A stretch of 64,000 bases of DNA from Mumia sp. Pv4-285 (GTDB lineage Bacteria; Actinomycetota; Actinomycetes; Propionibacteriales; Nocardioidaceae), in NCBI RefSeq assembly GCF_041320275.1, contig NZ_CP162023.1:2666001-2730000 (forward strand), given 5' to 3'. Numbering within the stretch: position 1 is the stretch's first letter; each line of letters begins with the position of its first letter. A program made the translations under genes and the position numbers. This document shows positions 1 to 7,996 of the stretch, piece by piece. Below the pieces are notes generated by a model that searched no databases, was not told the origin of the DNA, and was given only the letters and a program-made list of their open reading frames with translations.

Positions 1-684
1 GCCGGCCGTGATCGCGACGGCGAGGGCGCCGTGGTCGCGTGCGGTGGCGAGCATGTCGAGGGTCTCGTCGGTCTCGCCGGAGTGCGAGATCGCGATGGCG
101 ACATCGCCGTCGCCGAGCTGGGCCGCCGCGACGAGACCGTCGTGGACGTCGGCGTACGTCCAGCACGCGACACCGATGCGGCTCAGCCGGAGCTCGAGCT
201 CGCGCGCCATCACGCCACTCCCGCTGACGGCGTACATGTGGACGCGTGTCGCACCACTGATCGCCGCGGCGGCGGCCGCGACGGCGTCGAGGTCGAGCCC
301 GGCTAGCGTGGTGTGGACGGCACGCGCTTGGACGGCTTCGAGCGTGCGCGCGACGTCGGCGAGCGAGTGGCTCGGGCCGATCTCGCGGCTGATGTCGACG
401 TTCCAGCTCCCGTACGCTGTCGCTGCTGCCTCGGTGATGACGCTCACCCGCAGGCTCGGGTAGCCGTCGAGCCCGAGAGTGCGGCAGAGGCGAGACACAG
501 CGCCGGTCGAGGTGCCCGCACTGACGGCGAGGTCGTTGATCGTGCCGGCGACGGCGGAGCGCGGGTCGTCGAGGATCCGCTGAGCGGTGAGACGCATCGA
601 CGACGGCAGGTCCGGAAGGAGCAGGCGCATCTGGGTCAGCACGCTCTCGGGAGCGGATGCCACTGTGGCGTCGGTCACAGCCAT
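1..684 (-). CDS. RpiR/MurR-family transcriptional regulator (3' end outside window)
   Basis: Reading leftward from the ATG at 684, 228 codons are open to the window edge. Residues about 15-85 form an RpiR-type helix-turn-helix (INDLAVSAGTSTGAVSRL). From about residue 115 begins a SIS sugar-phosphate-binding domain with the motifs MYAVSGSGVMA and ISHSGETDE. Regulators of this family sense phosphorylated sugars such as MurNAc-6-P and repress catabolic genes. Its target genes are not visible because the 3' side is cut off. A second RpiR-type gene lies at the right end of the window beside murQ/anmK. Family assignment is firm; the ligand is unknown. Confidence 0.88.
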   Translation of the reverse strand, partial: MAVTDATVASAPESVLTQMRLLLPDLPSSMRLTAQRILDDPRSAVAGTINDLAVSAGTSTGAVSRLCRTLGLDGYPSLRVSVITEAAATAYGSWNVDISREIGPSHSLADVARTLEAVQARAVHTTLAGLDLDAVAAAAAAISGATRVHMYAVSGSGVMARELELRLSRIGVACWTYADVHDGLVAAAQLGDGDVAIAISHSGETDETLDMLATARDHGALAVAITAG

Positions 685-826
685 GACAAGAACTATCGCG
701 GACGTCGCCTGACCGCGCAAGAGCGATAGGGACTTTCAGGGTCGTGTGACCTGGCGCACCCGCACAGCGAGCGTCACGAAAGCAGCTTCCGGCCGTCTCC
801 TTCACGAACCCACAAGGAGAAACCTG

Positions 827-1546
827 ATGAAGCGCTTCGTCGCCGTCACCGCTGTCGCACTCGCCGTCCCCGCCCTGGTTGGGGTGCCATCCGCAGAAGC
901 CGCAACGGCCGCGAGCGCCCGCGCCTCTTCGGGTGTGCTCTGGGACGACTGCTTCGACCACCGCTTCTCGTACACGGTGGGGAGTGCTGCGGCCAGCGCC
1001 GACGACTGGGAGCTGGACGTCACCCTCGTCGGTCCCGACGGCCGCACCGCCGACAGCAACTGGCTGTGGAAGGGAGGCGACCCGGCATCGGGCTCCTCGT
1101 CGTTCTTCTTCTGCGGCGGCTCGGACCGCCCCGGCACCTACCAGATCCGCGGGACCGTCACCTCGTACGACGAGGACTACAACGCGACGAAGCGCGCGAT
1201 CCCGACGAGCACCTTCCGGATGCGCCAGCCTCAGACACGATCGGCCGTCCGCGCGACCCCGAAGAAGACTCGGACCGGACGCGTCGTACGACTAAAGGGG
1301 ACGAGCAAGGTCGAGCGTCCTCGCGGCTTCTACGCGCTCGAGTACGCGCCCGTACGCCTGCAGCAGAAGGTCCACGGGAAGTGGCGCAATGTGAAGGCGT
1401 CGCAGTACACCGACCACGCCGGGCGTGCGTCGTTCCGCTACCGCGCGAAGGAGAAGGGCACGCTGACCTTCCGCCTGTACACACCCGCCTCGAGCACGCA
1501 GACCGCGTCCCTCTCGAAGGCGGTCAAGGTCCGCGTCCGCAGCTGA
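827..1546 (+). CDS. Secreted protein of unknown function
   Basis: 239 residues. The ATG at 827 is chosen because AAGGAG lies just upstream and the product then starts with a classical Sec signal peptide (Lys-Arg, hydrophobic core, cleavage near AEA-AT, about residue 27). Two cysteines (DDCFDH and FFFCGG) could form a disulfide in a first beta-rich region. The C-terminal 100 residues are rich in Lys/Arg and resemble the all-beta repeat region of actinobacterial secreted proteins that carry T..G.VV.L.G-type segments. I do not recognise a catalytic motif. It is flanked by an RpiR regulator on the other strand and by a membrane-anchored OB-fold protein. Role unknown. Confidence 0.75.
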   Translation: MKRFVAVTAVALAVPALVGVPSAEAATAASARASSGVLWDDCFDHRFSYTVGSAAASADDWELDVTLVGPDGRTADSNWLWKGGDPASGSSSFFFCGGSDRPGTYQIRGTVTSYDEDYNATKRAIPTSTFRMRQPQTRSAVRATPKKTRTGRVVRLKGTSKVERPRGFYALEYAPVRLQQKVHGKWRNVKASQYTDHAGRASFRYRAKEKGTLTFRLYTPASSTQTASLSKAVKVRVRS

Positions 1547-1802
1547 GCCCAGCGGCGCGAAAGATTGTCAATCTGCTGATATCGCCCTCCGGCGCGGTCA
1601 AGATGTCCGACGAGGGCTGGCGCCGCGATCGCTCGTCTTGCGTCACCCGGCCGATGCCGATCGTCCCGAGTGCTCCTGGTCTGGCGAAGTGCTGGTCCAG
1701 CACCAAGGCATAACTCCTTCCGAGGTTGCCGGCTGTGTCGCACGTCCACCAAGAGCTTCAGTCCGCGCAGCCCCCCGGTCGCGCGCCACAGAGAGAGACT
1801 TT

Positions 1803-2426
1803 ATGAGCTACCAGCAGCCCTACCAGCCCGCCCCGCAGCCGCCCAAGGCCCCCAAAAAGAACCACACGGGCCTCACTCTGGCGCTCATCGGTGGAGGCAT
1901 CCTGGTGATCGGCGTACTCGGTGCGATCGGCGCGACCGCAGATACATCACCTGACAGCAAGGCGGCGAGCGAGCCGACGACCTCCGCCCCGAAGGAAGAC
2001 AAGAAGGCCAAGGCCGACCCGACTCCCGAGCCCACCGAGGCCCCCGAGCCGGTAGCTGAAACCACGAAGGCACCTGCACCGAAGCCGAAGCCGGCACCGA
2101 CGCCAAAGGCAGTCAAGGTCAAGGCGGGAAAGATGCTGGCCGAGTTCGAGCAGAACGAAGCCGCCGCCGACCAGAAGTACAAAGGCAAGCGAGTCGCCGT
2201 GACCGGGGTTGTCGACAAGGTCGACACCGAGTTCTGGGACCAGGACGAGTACACGATCAAGTTGTCCGACGGTGACGAGTGGGCGATCTGGACAGTCAAC
2301 TGCAACGATGTCTCCGCCAAGGCGGCAGCGAAGGTGGAGGCTGGCAGCACGATCACCGTCCTCGGTGAGTTCGACGACGGCGGTGACCTCGGCGTCGAGA
2401 TCAAGGACTGCGAGGTCGTTCGGTGA
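1803..2426 (+). CDS. Membrane-anchored protein with tRNA_anti-like OB-fold domain
   Basis: 207 residues from the ATG at 1803. A short Pro/Gln-rich cytosolic tail is followed by one transmembrane helix (about 23-45), then a Pro/Lys/Ala/Glu-rich extracellular linker (about 50-105), then an OB-fold domain of the tRNA_anti-like type (about 110-207). The domain has the typical pattern of an Asn and AAD pair before YKGK, V.V.GVVDKVD, and two late cysteines (VNCND, IKDCEV) that may pair. Such domains are common in secreted or lipoprotein form in bacteria, with no established ligand. A long hairpin at 2515-2553 follows the stop, so the gene is probably monocistronic. Confidence 0.8.
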   Translation: MSYQQPYQPAPQPPKAPKKNHTGLTLALIGGGILVIGVLGAIGATADTSPDSKAASEPTTSAPKEDKKAKADPTPEPTEAPEPVAETTKAPAPKPKPAPTPKAVKVKAGKMLAEFEQNEAAADQKYKGKRVAVTGVVDKVDTEFWDQDEYTIKLSDGDEWAIWTVNCNDVSAKAAAKVEAGSTITVLGEFDDGGDLGVEIKDCEVVR

Positions 2427-2514
2427 CGACGCGCCCCTAACGGCTGGAGGACCGCGACTGGCGTCATGCGAGCACCGGCGGTCATCCTGCTGAGCCGCAA
2501 TATGAGTACGAAGC

Positions 2515-2553
2515 CGGCCATACCGATGAAGCGAACCTTCGTCGGTATGGCCG
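2515..2553 (+). terminator. Strong intrinsic terminator hairpin
   Basis: A 17-bp stem with a 5-nt loop (2532-2536): the left arm 2515-2531 pairs fully with 2537-2553, with a single T-G wobble. There is no T-tract, as is usual in actinobacteria. It ends the OB-fold gene and separates it from the organosulfur cluster. Confidence 0.75.
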
Positions 2554-2562
2554 TTGCACATG

Positions 2563-2578
2563 GTCATGGGACCATGAC
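2563..2578. promoter_or_regulatory. Palindrome upstream of marR, candidate operator
   Basis: A perfect 7-bp inverted repeat, GTCATGG-GA-CCATGAC, lies 46 bases before the marR ATG. MarR proteins usually bind 16-20 bp palindromes in their own promoters, so this 16-bp element is a reasonable autoregulatory site. No binding data exist; inference from position and symmetry. Confidence 0.4.
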
Positions 2579-2623
2579 GATCCCGGCGCCTGTCGCGCCG
2601 ACGATCCCGTCCCCGAGGTGACC

Positions 2624-3112
2624 ATGCCCGTCAGCAGGACCGACCGCCGTCCGACCATGACGTCCGAGGCGCGCTTCAGCAGTCCCGGCTTCCTGCTCTC
2701 GCACATCGGCCGGGTCGCCCAGACCTGGATCACCGAGGCACTCGAGCCGCTCGAGCTGCTCCCCCGCGAGGCTGCCGCTCTCCTCGTGCTGCGTCAGCAC
2801 GGCGAGCTGGCCCAGCAACGCCTGGGCGAGCTGCTCGACATGGACCCGAACTACCTCGTGCTCGTCGTCAAGAAGCTCGAGTCGCTCGGTCTCGTCGAAC
2901 GCACTCGCGACCCCGACGACGGGCGACGCCGCCTGATCTCGATCACGGACGCGGGACTCGACCGACGAGACGCCGCGGACGCCGCCGTCAACGCCGTCGA
3001 GGAGCGCCTGGCGGACGGCATCGGAGCCGACGATCTTCGTACGCTGCGCCGCCTCCTGCTCCAACTCGACGCCAACACCGGTGCGCGCCATCCGGTCATC
3101 GACCCCTCGTAG
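2624..3112 (+). CDS. MarR-family transcriptional regulator
   Basis: 162 residues. The ATG at 2624 is preferred over the GTG at 2618 because GAGGTG then serves as ribosome-binding site. A winged HTH covers about residues 40-110, with the recognition region ELLDMDPNYLVLVVKKLESLGLVERT and the wing RDPDDGRRRLISIT. MarR proteins are dimeric repressors released by small, often aromatic, ligands. It sits 160 bases upstream of the ABC/monooxygenase operon on the same strand and is its most likely regulator. The ligand may be the organosulfur substrate, which is inference. Confidence 0.9.
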   Translation: MPVSRTDRRPTMTSEARFSSPGFLLSHIGRVAQTWITEALEPLELLPREAAALLVLRQHGELAQQRLGELLDMDPNYLVLVVKKLESLGLVERTRDPDDGRRRLISITDAGLDRRDAADAAVNAVEERLADGIGADDLRTLRRLLLQLDANTGARHPVIDPS

Positions 3113-3187
3113 CTGACGCGCGTCGCGCGCCCCCTCCTTCCACTCACCAGGACCTGAACCCTCGCCATCCCGTCTCAGTAATTGATC

Positions 3188-3224
3188 ATGAGTAAATGAC
3201 TACCTAGTTGATGGACATACTCAT
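3188..3224. promoter_or_regulatory. Inverted repeat in promoter region of the organosulfur operon
   Basis: ATGAGTA (3188-3194) and TACTCAT (3218-3224) form a perfect 7-bp inverted repeat with a 23-bp spacer. They sit in the only AT-rich stretch between marR and the binding-protein gene (start 3273). The layout suits an operator flanking or overlapping the operon promoter. The binding protein is not known; MarR is the nearest candidate, but the sequence differs from the palindrome before marR. Confidence 0.4.
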
Positions 3225-3272
3225 CTCTGCCGGGTCAAACCCGGCTCCACCGAAAGCCACCCAGGAGCAGCC

Positions 3273-4289
3273 ATGTCATTCCGTCCGCCACGCCTCCGCC
3301 TCCGACGCCTCGCCGCCGCCGTCGCTCTCGCCACCACCGCCGCGACGATGACGGCCTGCGGCGGCGACGCGAACGCCGGGTCGGAGGACGAGACGGTGAT
3401 CAAGCTCGTCGACCCGGGCAACGCCGGTCTGCTCGCGTACGCCAAGAAGACCGGCGTCCTCGACGAGAACCTGGAAGCCGCGAACGCTCGTGTCGAGTGG
3501 GGTGGTTCGTACGGCTCGTTCACCGCAACGATCGACGCCGTCCGCTCGGGCGACGTGACCCTCCTCGAGGGCGCCATCTCCCCCGCCATCGGCTACCTCT
3601 CGACCAGCAACGACCTCAAGATCTTCGCGGTCGCCGACCGTACGACGGACCCGAAGGCCCCCGTCGGCGACGGCCTGGTCGTCCCCAAGGACAGCTCGGT
3701 CACCTCGATCGAGCAGCTCGTCGGGAAGAAGGTCGCCGTCAACAAGGGCGGCCGCGGCGAGTACCTGCTCGGGCTCGCCCTCGACAAGGCCGGCATCGGT
3801 CACGACGAGGTCGAGAAGGTCTACCTCAACCCGGTCCAGGCCGCGGGTGCGTTCCAGTCCGGCAAGGTCGACGCCTGGTGGGCGATCGTGCGCGGCTACC
3901 CCACCGCTGTCGCGGCGGGCGCCAAGACGATCGTGACCAACAACGACGTTGAGGACAACGACCTCACGATCCTCGCGGCGCGTCAGGAGCTGGTCGAGGA
4001 GAACCCGGAGGCGCTGAAGATCGTCACGGACACGCTCGCCGAGCTCCAGAAGGAGGCGACCGCCGATCCGGAGAAGTTCCAGAACGTCTTCACCGACTCC
4101 GGGCCGACCGCCACCTCCGGGGACGCGCTCCAGCGTGACGTCGAGGTCGAGCGCTACAGCCTGCCGTTCCGCCCGGTCGAGGAAGCGGACCTGCAGAAGA
4201 TCCAGCTCGTCGCGGACTACTTCCTCGCGCACCAGTTCATCAGCAAGGCCGTGAAGTCCTCCGACGCGGCAGTGCAGCTCGGATCATGA
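3273..4289 (+). CDS. ABC transporter substrate-binding lipoprotein, sulfonate/nitrate type (SsuA-like)
   Basis: 338 residues from the ATG at 3273, preceded by AGGAGCA. A basic N-terminus and hydrophobic core end in a lipobox-like TMTAC (Cys about 29), so the mature protein is likely lipid-anchored. The body is an SsuA/TauA-type periplasmic-binding fold: a KLVDPGNAGLLAYAKKTG opening, LVGKKVAVNKGGRGEYLLG in the hinge region and QSGKVDAWWAI. Proteins of this group bind alkanesulfonates, taurine, nitrate or aromatic sulfonates. It is the first gene of the operon and is followed with a 4-base overlap by its permease, fixing its role as the receptor of this importer. Confidence 0.88.
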   Translation: MSFRPPRLRLRRLAAAVALATTAATMTACGGDANAGSEDETVIKLVDPGNAGLLAYAKKTGVLDENLEAANARVEWGGSYGSFTATIDAVRSGDVTLLEGAISPAIGYLSTSNDLKIFAVADRTTDPKAPVGDGLVVPKDSSVTSIEQLVGKKVAVNKGGRGEYLLGLALDKAGIGHDEVEKVYLNPVQAAGAFQSGKVDAWWAIVRGYPTAVAAGAKTIVTNNDVEDNDLTILAARQELVEENPEALKIVTDTLAELQKEATADPEKFQNVFTDSGPTATSGDALQRDVEVERYSLPFRPVEEADLQKIQLVADYFLAHQFISKAVKSSDAAVQLGS

Positions 4290-5167
4290 CGGCGGCCCTC
4301 GACGCGACGCCTCGGGCCGACCGGGCCGCTGCGGGCGCACCGGCCGACTCGGACAGCGCCGTGACGCTCGCCCGCCCACGGTTCCTCGGCAGCCGCAAGC
4401 GCAGCCGGACGTTGTCGGTGTCGCTCCGCTTCGCCGTGCCGATCGGGCTCCTCGCCCTCTGGCAGATCGCGAGCAGCACCGGCTGGCTCGACCCCGAGAT
4501 CCTCTCGTCGCCCGGGTCGGTCGTCCAGGCGGCCGAGGAGCTGTGGGAGAGCGGCCAGCTCACCGACTTCCTCGCCGCATCGGGGCGTCGTGCCGCGATC
4601 GGCGTGACGCTCGGAGTGACGGTCGGTCTGATCCTCGGCGTCCTGTCCGGGATCTCCGCTCTCGGTGAGGACCTCATCGACCCGACGATGCAGATGTACC
4701 GCGCGGTCCCGTTCCTCGCGCTCGTGCCTCTGCTGCTCTCGTGGTTCGGCGTCGGCGAGGGCTTCAAGATCGTCCTCATCGCGGTGTCCGCCGTGGCTCC
4801 GATGTACGCCTACACCTACCTCGGTGTCCGAGGGGTCGACCGCAAGGTCCTGGAGGCCGCGCGCGGCTACGGCTTGTCGGGCGCACGCCTGGTCGTGCAG
4901 GTGATCCTGCCCTCGGCACTCCCGAACATCCTCATGGCGTTGCGGATCTGCCTCTCGGTCAGCCTCACCGGCCTGATCGCCGCCGAGCAGATCGGCACCA
5001 CGACCGGCATCGGTTACCTGGTGTCGCTGTCCCAGCAGTACTTCCGCAACGACTACATGGTGCTCTGCATCGTCCTGTATGCGGTGATCGGTGTCCTCAT
5101 CGACCTCGGGATCCGCGTCGTCGAGCGGTTCGCGATGCCGTGGCGATCGGGGGTGGCCGCACGATGA
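4286..5167 (+). CDS. ABC transporter permease, sulfonate/nitrate type (SsuC-like)
   Basis: 293 residues. The ATG at 4286 overlaps the preceding stop by 4 bases. A hydrophilic N-terminus of about 40 residues precedes six predicted membrane helices. The EAA loop that docks to the ATPase is clear (EAARGYGLSGARLVVQVILP). The length and the loop match the SsuC/TauC/NrtB branch of binding-protein-dependent permeases. It forms the membrane channel of an importer with the lipoprotein before it and the ATPase after it. The substrate is inferred from the oxygenase and desulfinase genes in the same operon. Confidence 0.9.
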   Translation: MTAALDATPRADRAAAGAPADSDSAVTLARPRFLGSRKRSRTLSVSLRFAVPIGLLALWQIASSTGWLDPEILSSPGSVVQAAEELWESGQLTDFLAASGRRAAIGVTLGVTVGLILGVLSGISALGEDLIDPTMQMYRAVPFLALVPLLLSWFGVGEGFKIVLIAVSAVAPMYAYTYLGVRGVDRKVLEAARGYGLSGARLVVQVILPSALPNILMALRICLSVSLTGLIAAEQIGTTTGIGYLVSLSQQYFRNDYMVLCIVLYAVIGVLIDLGIRVVERFAMPWRSGVAAR

Positions 5168-5943
5168 GCACGGCCACCACCACCCGTACGAAGTCGTCCG
5201 TCACCACCGCACCAGCCGCCGCACGACTGACCACCGTCAGCAAGGCGTACGGGGACAACCGTGTCCTCGACGGCATCGATCTCACGATCGCGCCCGGCGA
5301 GTTCGTGGCCGTCCTCGGACCCAGCGGCACGGGCAAGACGACGCTGCTGCGTCTGCTCAACGGCTTCGAGAAGCCAGACGCGGGCAAGATCCTGGTCCCG
5401 CCACGAGTCACCACGGTCTACCAGGAGCCACGACTCGTCCCGGCGCACCGCGTGCTGCGCAACGTCCTCCTCGGCCAGCGCCGTACGAAGGCGAACAAGA
5501 GCGCGGCGCTCTCCGCGCTGTCCGAGGTCGGTCTCGAACGGCACGCCGGCTCGTGGCCGGCGACGCTCTCCGGAGGCGAGGCCCAGCGGGTGGCGCTGGC
5601 CCGGGCGCTCGTACGCGATCCGCAGCTGCTGCTCCTCGACGAGCCGTTCGCGGCGCTCGATGCCCTGACACGGCTCCGGATGCACGACCTCCTCGACCGG
5701 CTCCGCGAGCGCCACCGCCCGGCGATCCTGCTCGTCACCCACGACATCGACGAAGCCATCCGGCTCGCCGACCGGATCGTGATGCTGCGCTCCGGATCGG
5801 TAGCCATCGACGTCCGGATCGACGTCGAGCACCCCCGCGCGATCACCGACCCGCGCGTCGTGGACCTCCGCGAGCGCCTTCTCGGCGAGCTCGGGATCAC
5901 CCCAACCTCTGCCTCATCGACTCCCACGAAGGAGAACCCATGA
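5164..5943 (+). CDS. ABC transporter ATP-binding protein, sulfonate/nitrate type (SsuB-like)
   Basis: 259 residues. The ATG at 5164 overlaps the permease stop (ATGA). Walker A is GPSGTGKTT at 52-60. A Q-loop (VYQEP), the signature LSGGEAQRVALARAL, Walker B LLLLDEPFAALD and the switch histidine of VTHDIDEA follow in order. The spacing between Walker A and signature is short, as in SsuB/TauB. It energises import through the adjacent permease. A low-complexity Ser/Thr tail ends at an ATGA overlap with the DszB-like gene, which shows translational coupling of transport and catabolism. Confidence 0.92.
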   Translation: MSTATTTRTKSSVTTAPAAARLTTVSKAYGDNRVLDGIDLTIAPGEFVAVLGPSGTGKTTLLRLLNGFEKPDAGKILVPPRVTTVYQEPRLVPAHRVLRNVLLGQRRTKANKSAALSALSEVGLERHAGSWPATLSGGEAQRVALARALVRDPQLLLLDEPFAALDALTRLRMHDLLDRLRERHRPAILLVTHDIDEAIRLADRIVMLRSGSVAIDVRIDVEHPRAITDPRVVDLRERLLGELGITPTSASSTPTKENP

Positions 5944-7010
5944 CCAGCGTCTCCGAACGGACCGACGTGAACCAGCTCTGGTACACGCGGTGCCCCGTCC
6001 CGACCGCCAGCGGCCTCGCCTACAACCTGGGCTGGCTCGACGAGGCGTTCAGCCCCGCCGGCCTCTCCGTCGGGGTCCTGCAGGACGCCCCGCCCGAGAT
6101 CGCGCGGCACCACTTCGACCACCAGCTCGTCGGTCTCTTCCGCGAGGGCGGCAACGTCCCGGCGCTCGTCGCCCGGTCCGAAGGCGCTCCCACTCGGCTC
6201 ATCGGTCTCACCTGGATCGACGAGTGGCAGTCGATCCTGACGCGACCGGACTCCGGGATCTCTGGCCCCGCGGACCTGCGCGGCCGCCGGGTCGCGATCC
6301 CGGGCTGGGCCGGCTCACGAGGGACGAGCTTCCCGCGGGCGATGGCCCTGCACGGATTCGTCAACGCGCTCAAGCTGGCCGACCTCACGCTGGACGACGT
6401 CGACGTCGTTGAAGTCGGGCACAGCGTTGAGGTCGAGTCGCGTGTCGATCGCGCCCCGGGCAACGACCCGTCGGCGGCGGCACCGTGGCCGGGGCTGACG
6501 CATCTCGCCGACGGCCTCGTTGACGCCGTCTATGTGAAGGGGGCTCGTTCGGCGGAGCAGGCACGCGAGTTCGGGGCGGTCGTCGCGATCGACCTCGACG
6601 CCACTACGGAGCGCTCGTCGCGTGTCAACAACGGCACGCCCCGCCCGATCACGGTCCACGAGGCGCTTCTCGCGGAGCGCCCCGAGATCGTCGTCCAGTT
6701 CCTCGTCGAGACGCTCCGCGCGTCGACCTGGGCCGCGACGCACGTCGACGAGCTGCGTGCCATCCTCGGTCGCGAGGTCGGGTCCGGAGCTGAGGGCGTC
6801 ATCGCGGCGTACGGCGAGGACGTCCACCTCTCGCTCACGCCGACCCTCGACGGCGAGCGCCTCGCGCTACTCGACCAGCAGCAGCGCTTCCTCCACGACC
6901 ACGGGTTCCTCGCCTCGCGCGTCGACGTCGCGTCGTGGGCCGCGTACGAGCCCCTCGCCGAGGCGGCACGCCTGGTCGGCGAGCAGCAGGACGGAGCGTC
7001 GGTCCGATGA
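5940..7010 (+). CDS. DszB-like sulfinate desulfinase candidate
   Basis: 356 residues, no signal peptide, so cytosolic despite its binding-protein fold. The N-terminus carries YTRCPVP with the only cysteine (Cys18). His58 and Arg68 follow in RHHFDH and LFREGGNVPALV. In DszB (2-hydroxybiphenyl-2-sulfinate desulfinase), recalled from the literature, the catalytic residues are Cys27, His60 and Arg70, within CPVP, HF and RFGG. The His-to-Arg spacing of 10 is the same here. DszB hydrolyses a C-S bond and releases sulfite. The position between an SsuABC-like importer and two flavin monooxygenases fits a desulfurisation pathway. The alternative is a plain substrate-binding protein that lost its signal, but the kept catalytic pattern argues against it. 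The substrate is unknown. Confidence 0.75.
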   Translation: MTSVSERTDVNQLWYTRCPVPTASGLAYNLGWLDEAFSPAGLSVGVLQDAPPEIARHHFDHQLVGLFREGGNVPALVARSEGAPTRLIGLTWIDEWQSILTRPDSGISGPADLRGRRVAIPGWAGSRGTSFPRAMALHGFVNALKLADLTLDDVDVVEVGHSVEVESRVDRAPGNDPSAAAPWPGLTHLADGLVDAVYVKGARSAEQAREFGAVVAIDLDATTERSSRVNNGTPRPITVHEALLAERPEIVVQFLVETLRASTWAATHVDELRAILGREVGSGAEGVIAAYGEDVHLSLTPTLDGERLALLDQQQRFLHDHGFLASRVDVASWAAYEPLAEAARLVGEQQDGASVR

Positions 7011-7996
7011 GCCTCCGAGTCTGGACGACGCTCGCGACGCGCGACGAACGCGACTGGGGACATCTCCCGCCGTCGGAGGAGCGCGCTCACGCCGTACGGG
7101 CGGCGGAGATCGCCGGCCTCGACGGCGTCGTCGCCCCGTACGACCTCGGCGGCGAGGAGTCGACGGTCCTCGTCGGCGACGCGCTGCGTCACACCCGCTG
7201 GGTGCACGCGCTGCACGAGTTCCACGTCGCGGCGTTCAACCCGGTGTACGCGGCGAAGATCGCTGCCTCGTACCAGCGCTTCACCGCCGGCCGCCTCGAC
7301 TGGGCGCCGCTCGTGACGGCGGCGACCCCGTCGCAGCGGCGCCCGTCGAGCACGGACGCTGCGAGCTGGTACGCGCGGGCTGACGAGTTCCTCAACGTCG
7401 CCCGCGGTGTGTGGAACAACGCGACGTTCGATCTCGAGGGGACCTACTACCAGGTGAAGGGCGGCGGCTTCCGCGAGGCGCTCGCCGGCCTGCCGTTCCC
7501 GCGCGTCCACCTCACCGGCAGCGACGACGACGCGCTGTGGCTGTCGGCCAAGCACGGAGACGTCCACGTCTTCACCACCGCGCACGAGGTCGCCGAGCGT
7601 GGCCCGCTGCTGCAGGAGCAGGCGCGCGCACTCGGCCGTGAGGTCGAGCTCGGCGTCCGGCTGTCGGTGCTGGTGCGCGAGACCGACGACGAAGCACGGT
7701 ACGAGCTGTCCGCGGAGTCCGGCGCGAGCCCCGACCTCGTACCGCTCCCCTCCGGTGCGTCGTGGTGGGACGGGTTCGCGACCCGCGGGCACGCCTCGCC
7801 GGGCGGCCTCGTCGGTTCGTACGCGCAGGTGGCCGACGAGCTCGCGCGCCTCGCGAGCGAGGGCGTCAACACGGTCATCCTCGACGTCCGTCCCCGCGTG
7901 GAGGAGACGTACCGGATCGGTGAACACCTCCTTCCCCTCGTACGACCTGCCGCAGGCAGCACCACATCCGACCTCGAGACGACAGGAGTCCGCTGA
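7007..7996 (+). CDS. Luciferase-like (LLM) flavin-dependent monooxygenase
   Basis: 329 residues from the ATG at 7007, which overlaps the desulfinase stop by 4 bases. The bacterial luciferase-like TIM barrel is recognisable from SEERAHAVRAAEIAGLDGVVAPYD, the stretch with YARADEFLNVARGVWNN, and the C-terminal GLVGSYAQVADELARLASEGV followed by HLLPLVR. Enzymes of this family use FMNH2 and O2, and include SsuD and DszA, which break C-S bonds or oxygenate sulfur compounds. It probably acts in series with the DszB-like enzyme and the next monooxygenase. No flavin reductase is encoded in the operon, so reduced FMN must come from elsewhere. The substrate cannot be read from the sequence. Confidence 0.85.
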   Translation: MSLRVWTTLATRDERDWGHLPPSEERAHAVRAAEIAGLDGVVAPYDLGGEESTVLVGDALRHTRWVHALHEFHVAAFNPVYAAKIAASYQRFTAGRLDWAPLVTAATPSQRRPSSTDAASWYARADEFLNVARGVWNNATFDLEGTYYQVKGGGFREALAGLPFPRVHLTGSDDDALWLSAKHGDVHVFTTAHEVAERGPLLQEQARALGREVELGVRLSVLVRETDDEARYELSAESGASPDLVPLPSGASWWDGFATRGHASPGGLVGSYAQVADELARLASEGVNTVILDVRPRVEETYRIGEHLLPLVRPAAGSTTSDLETTGVR

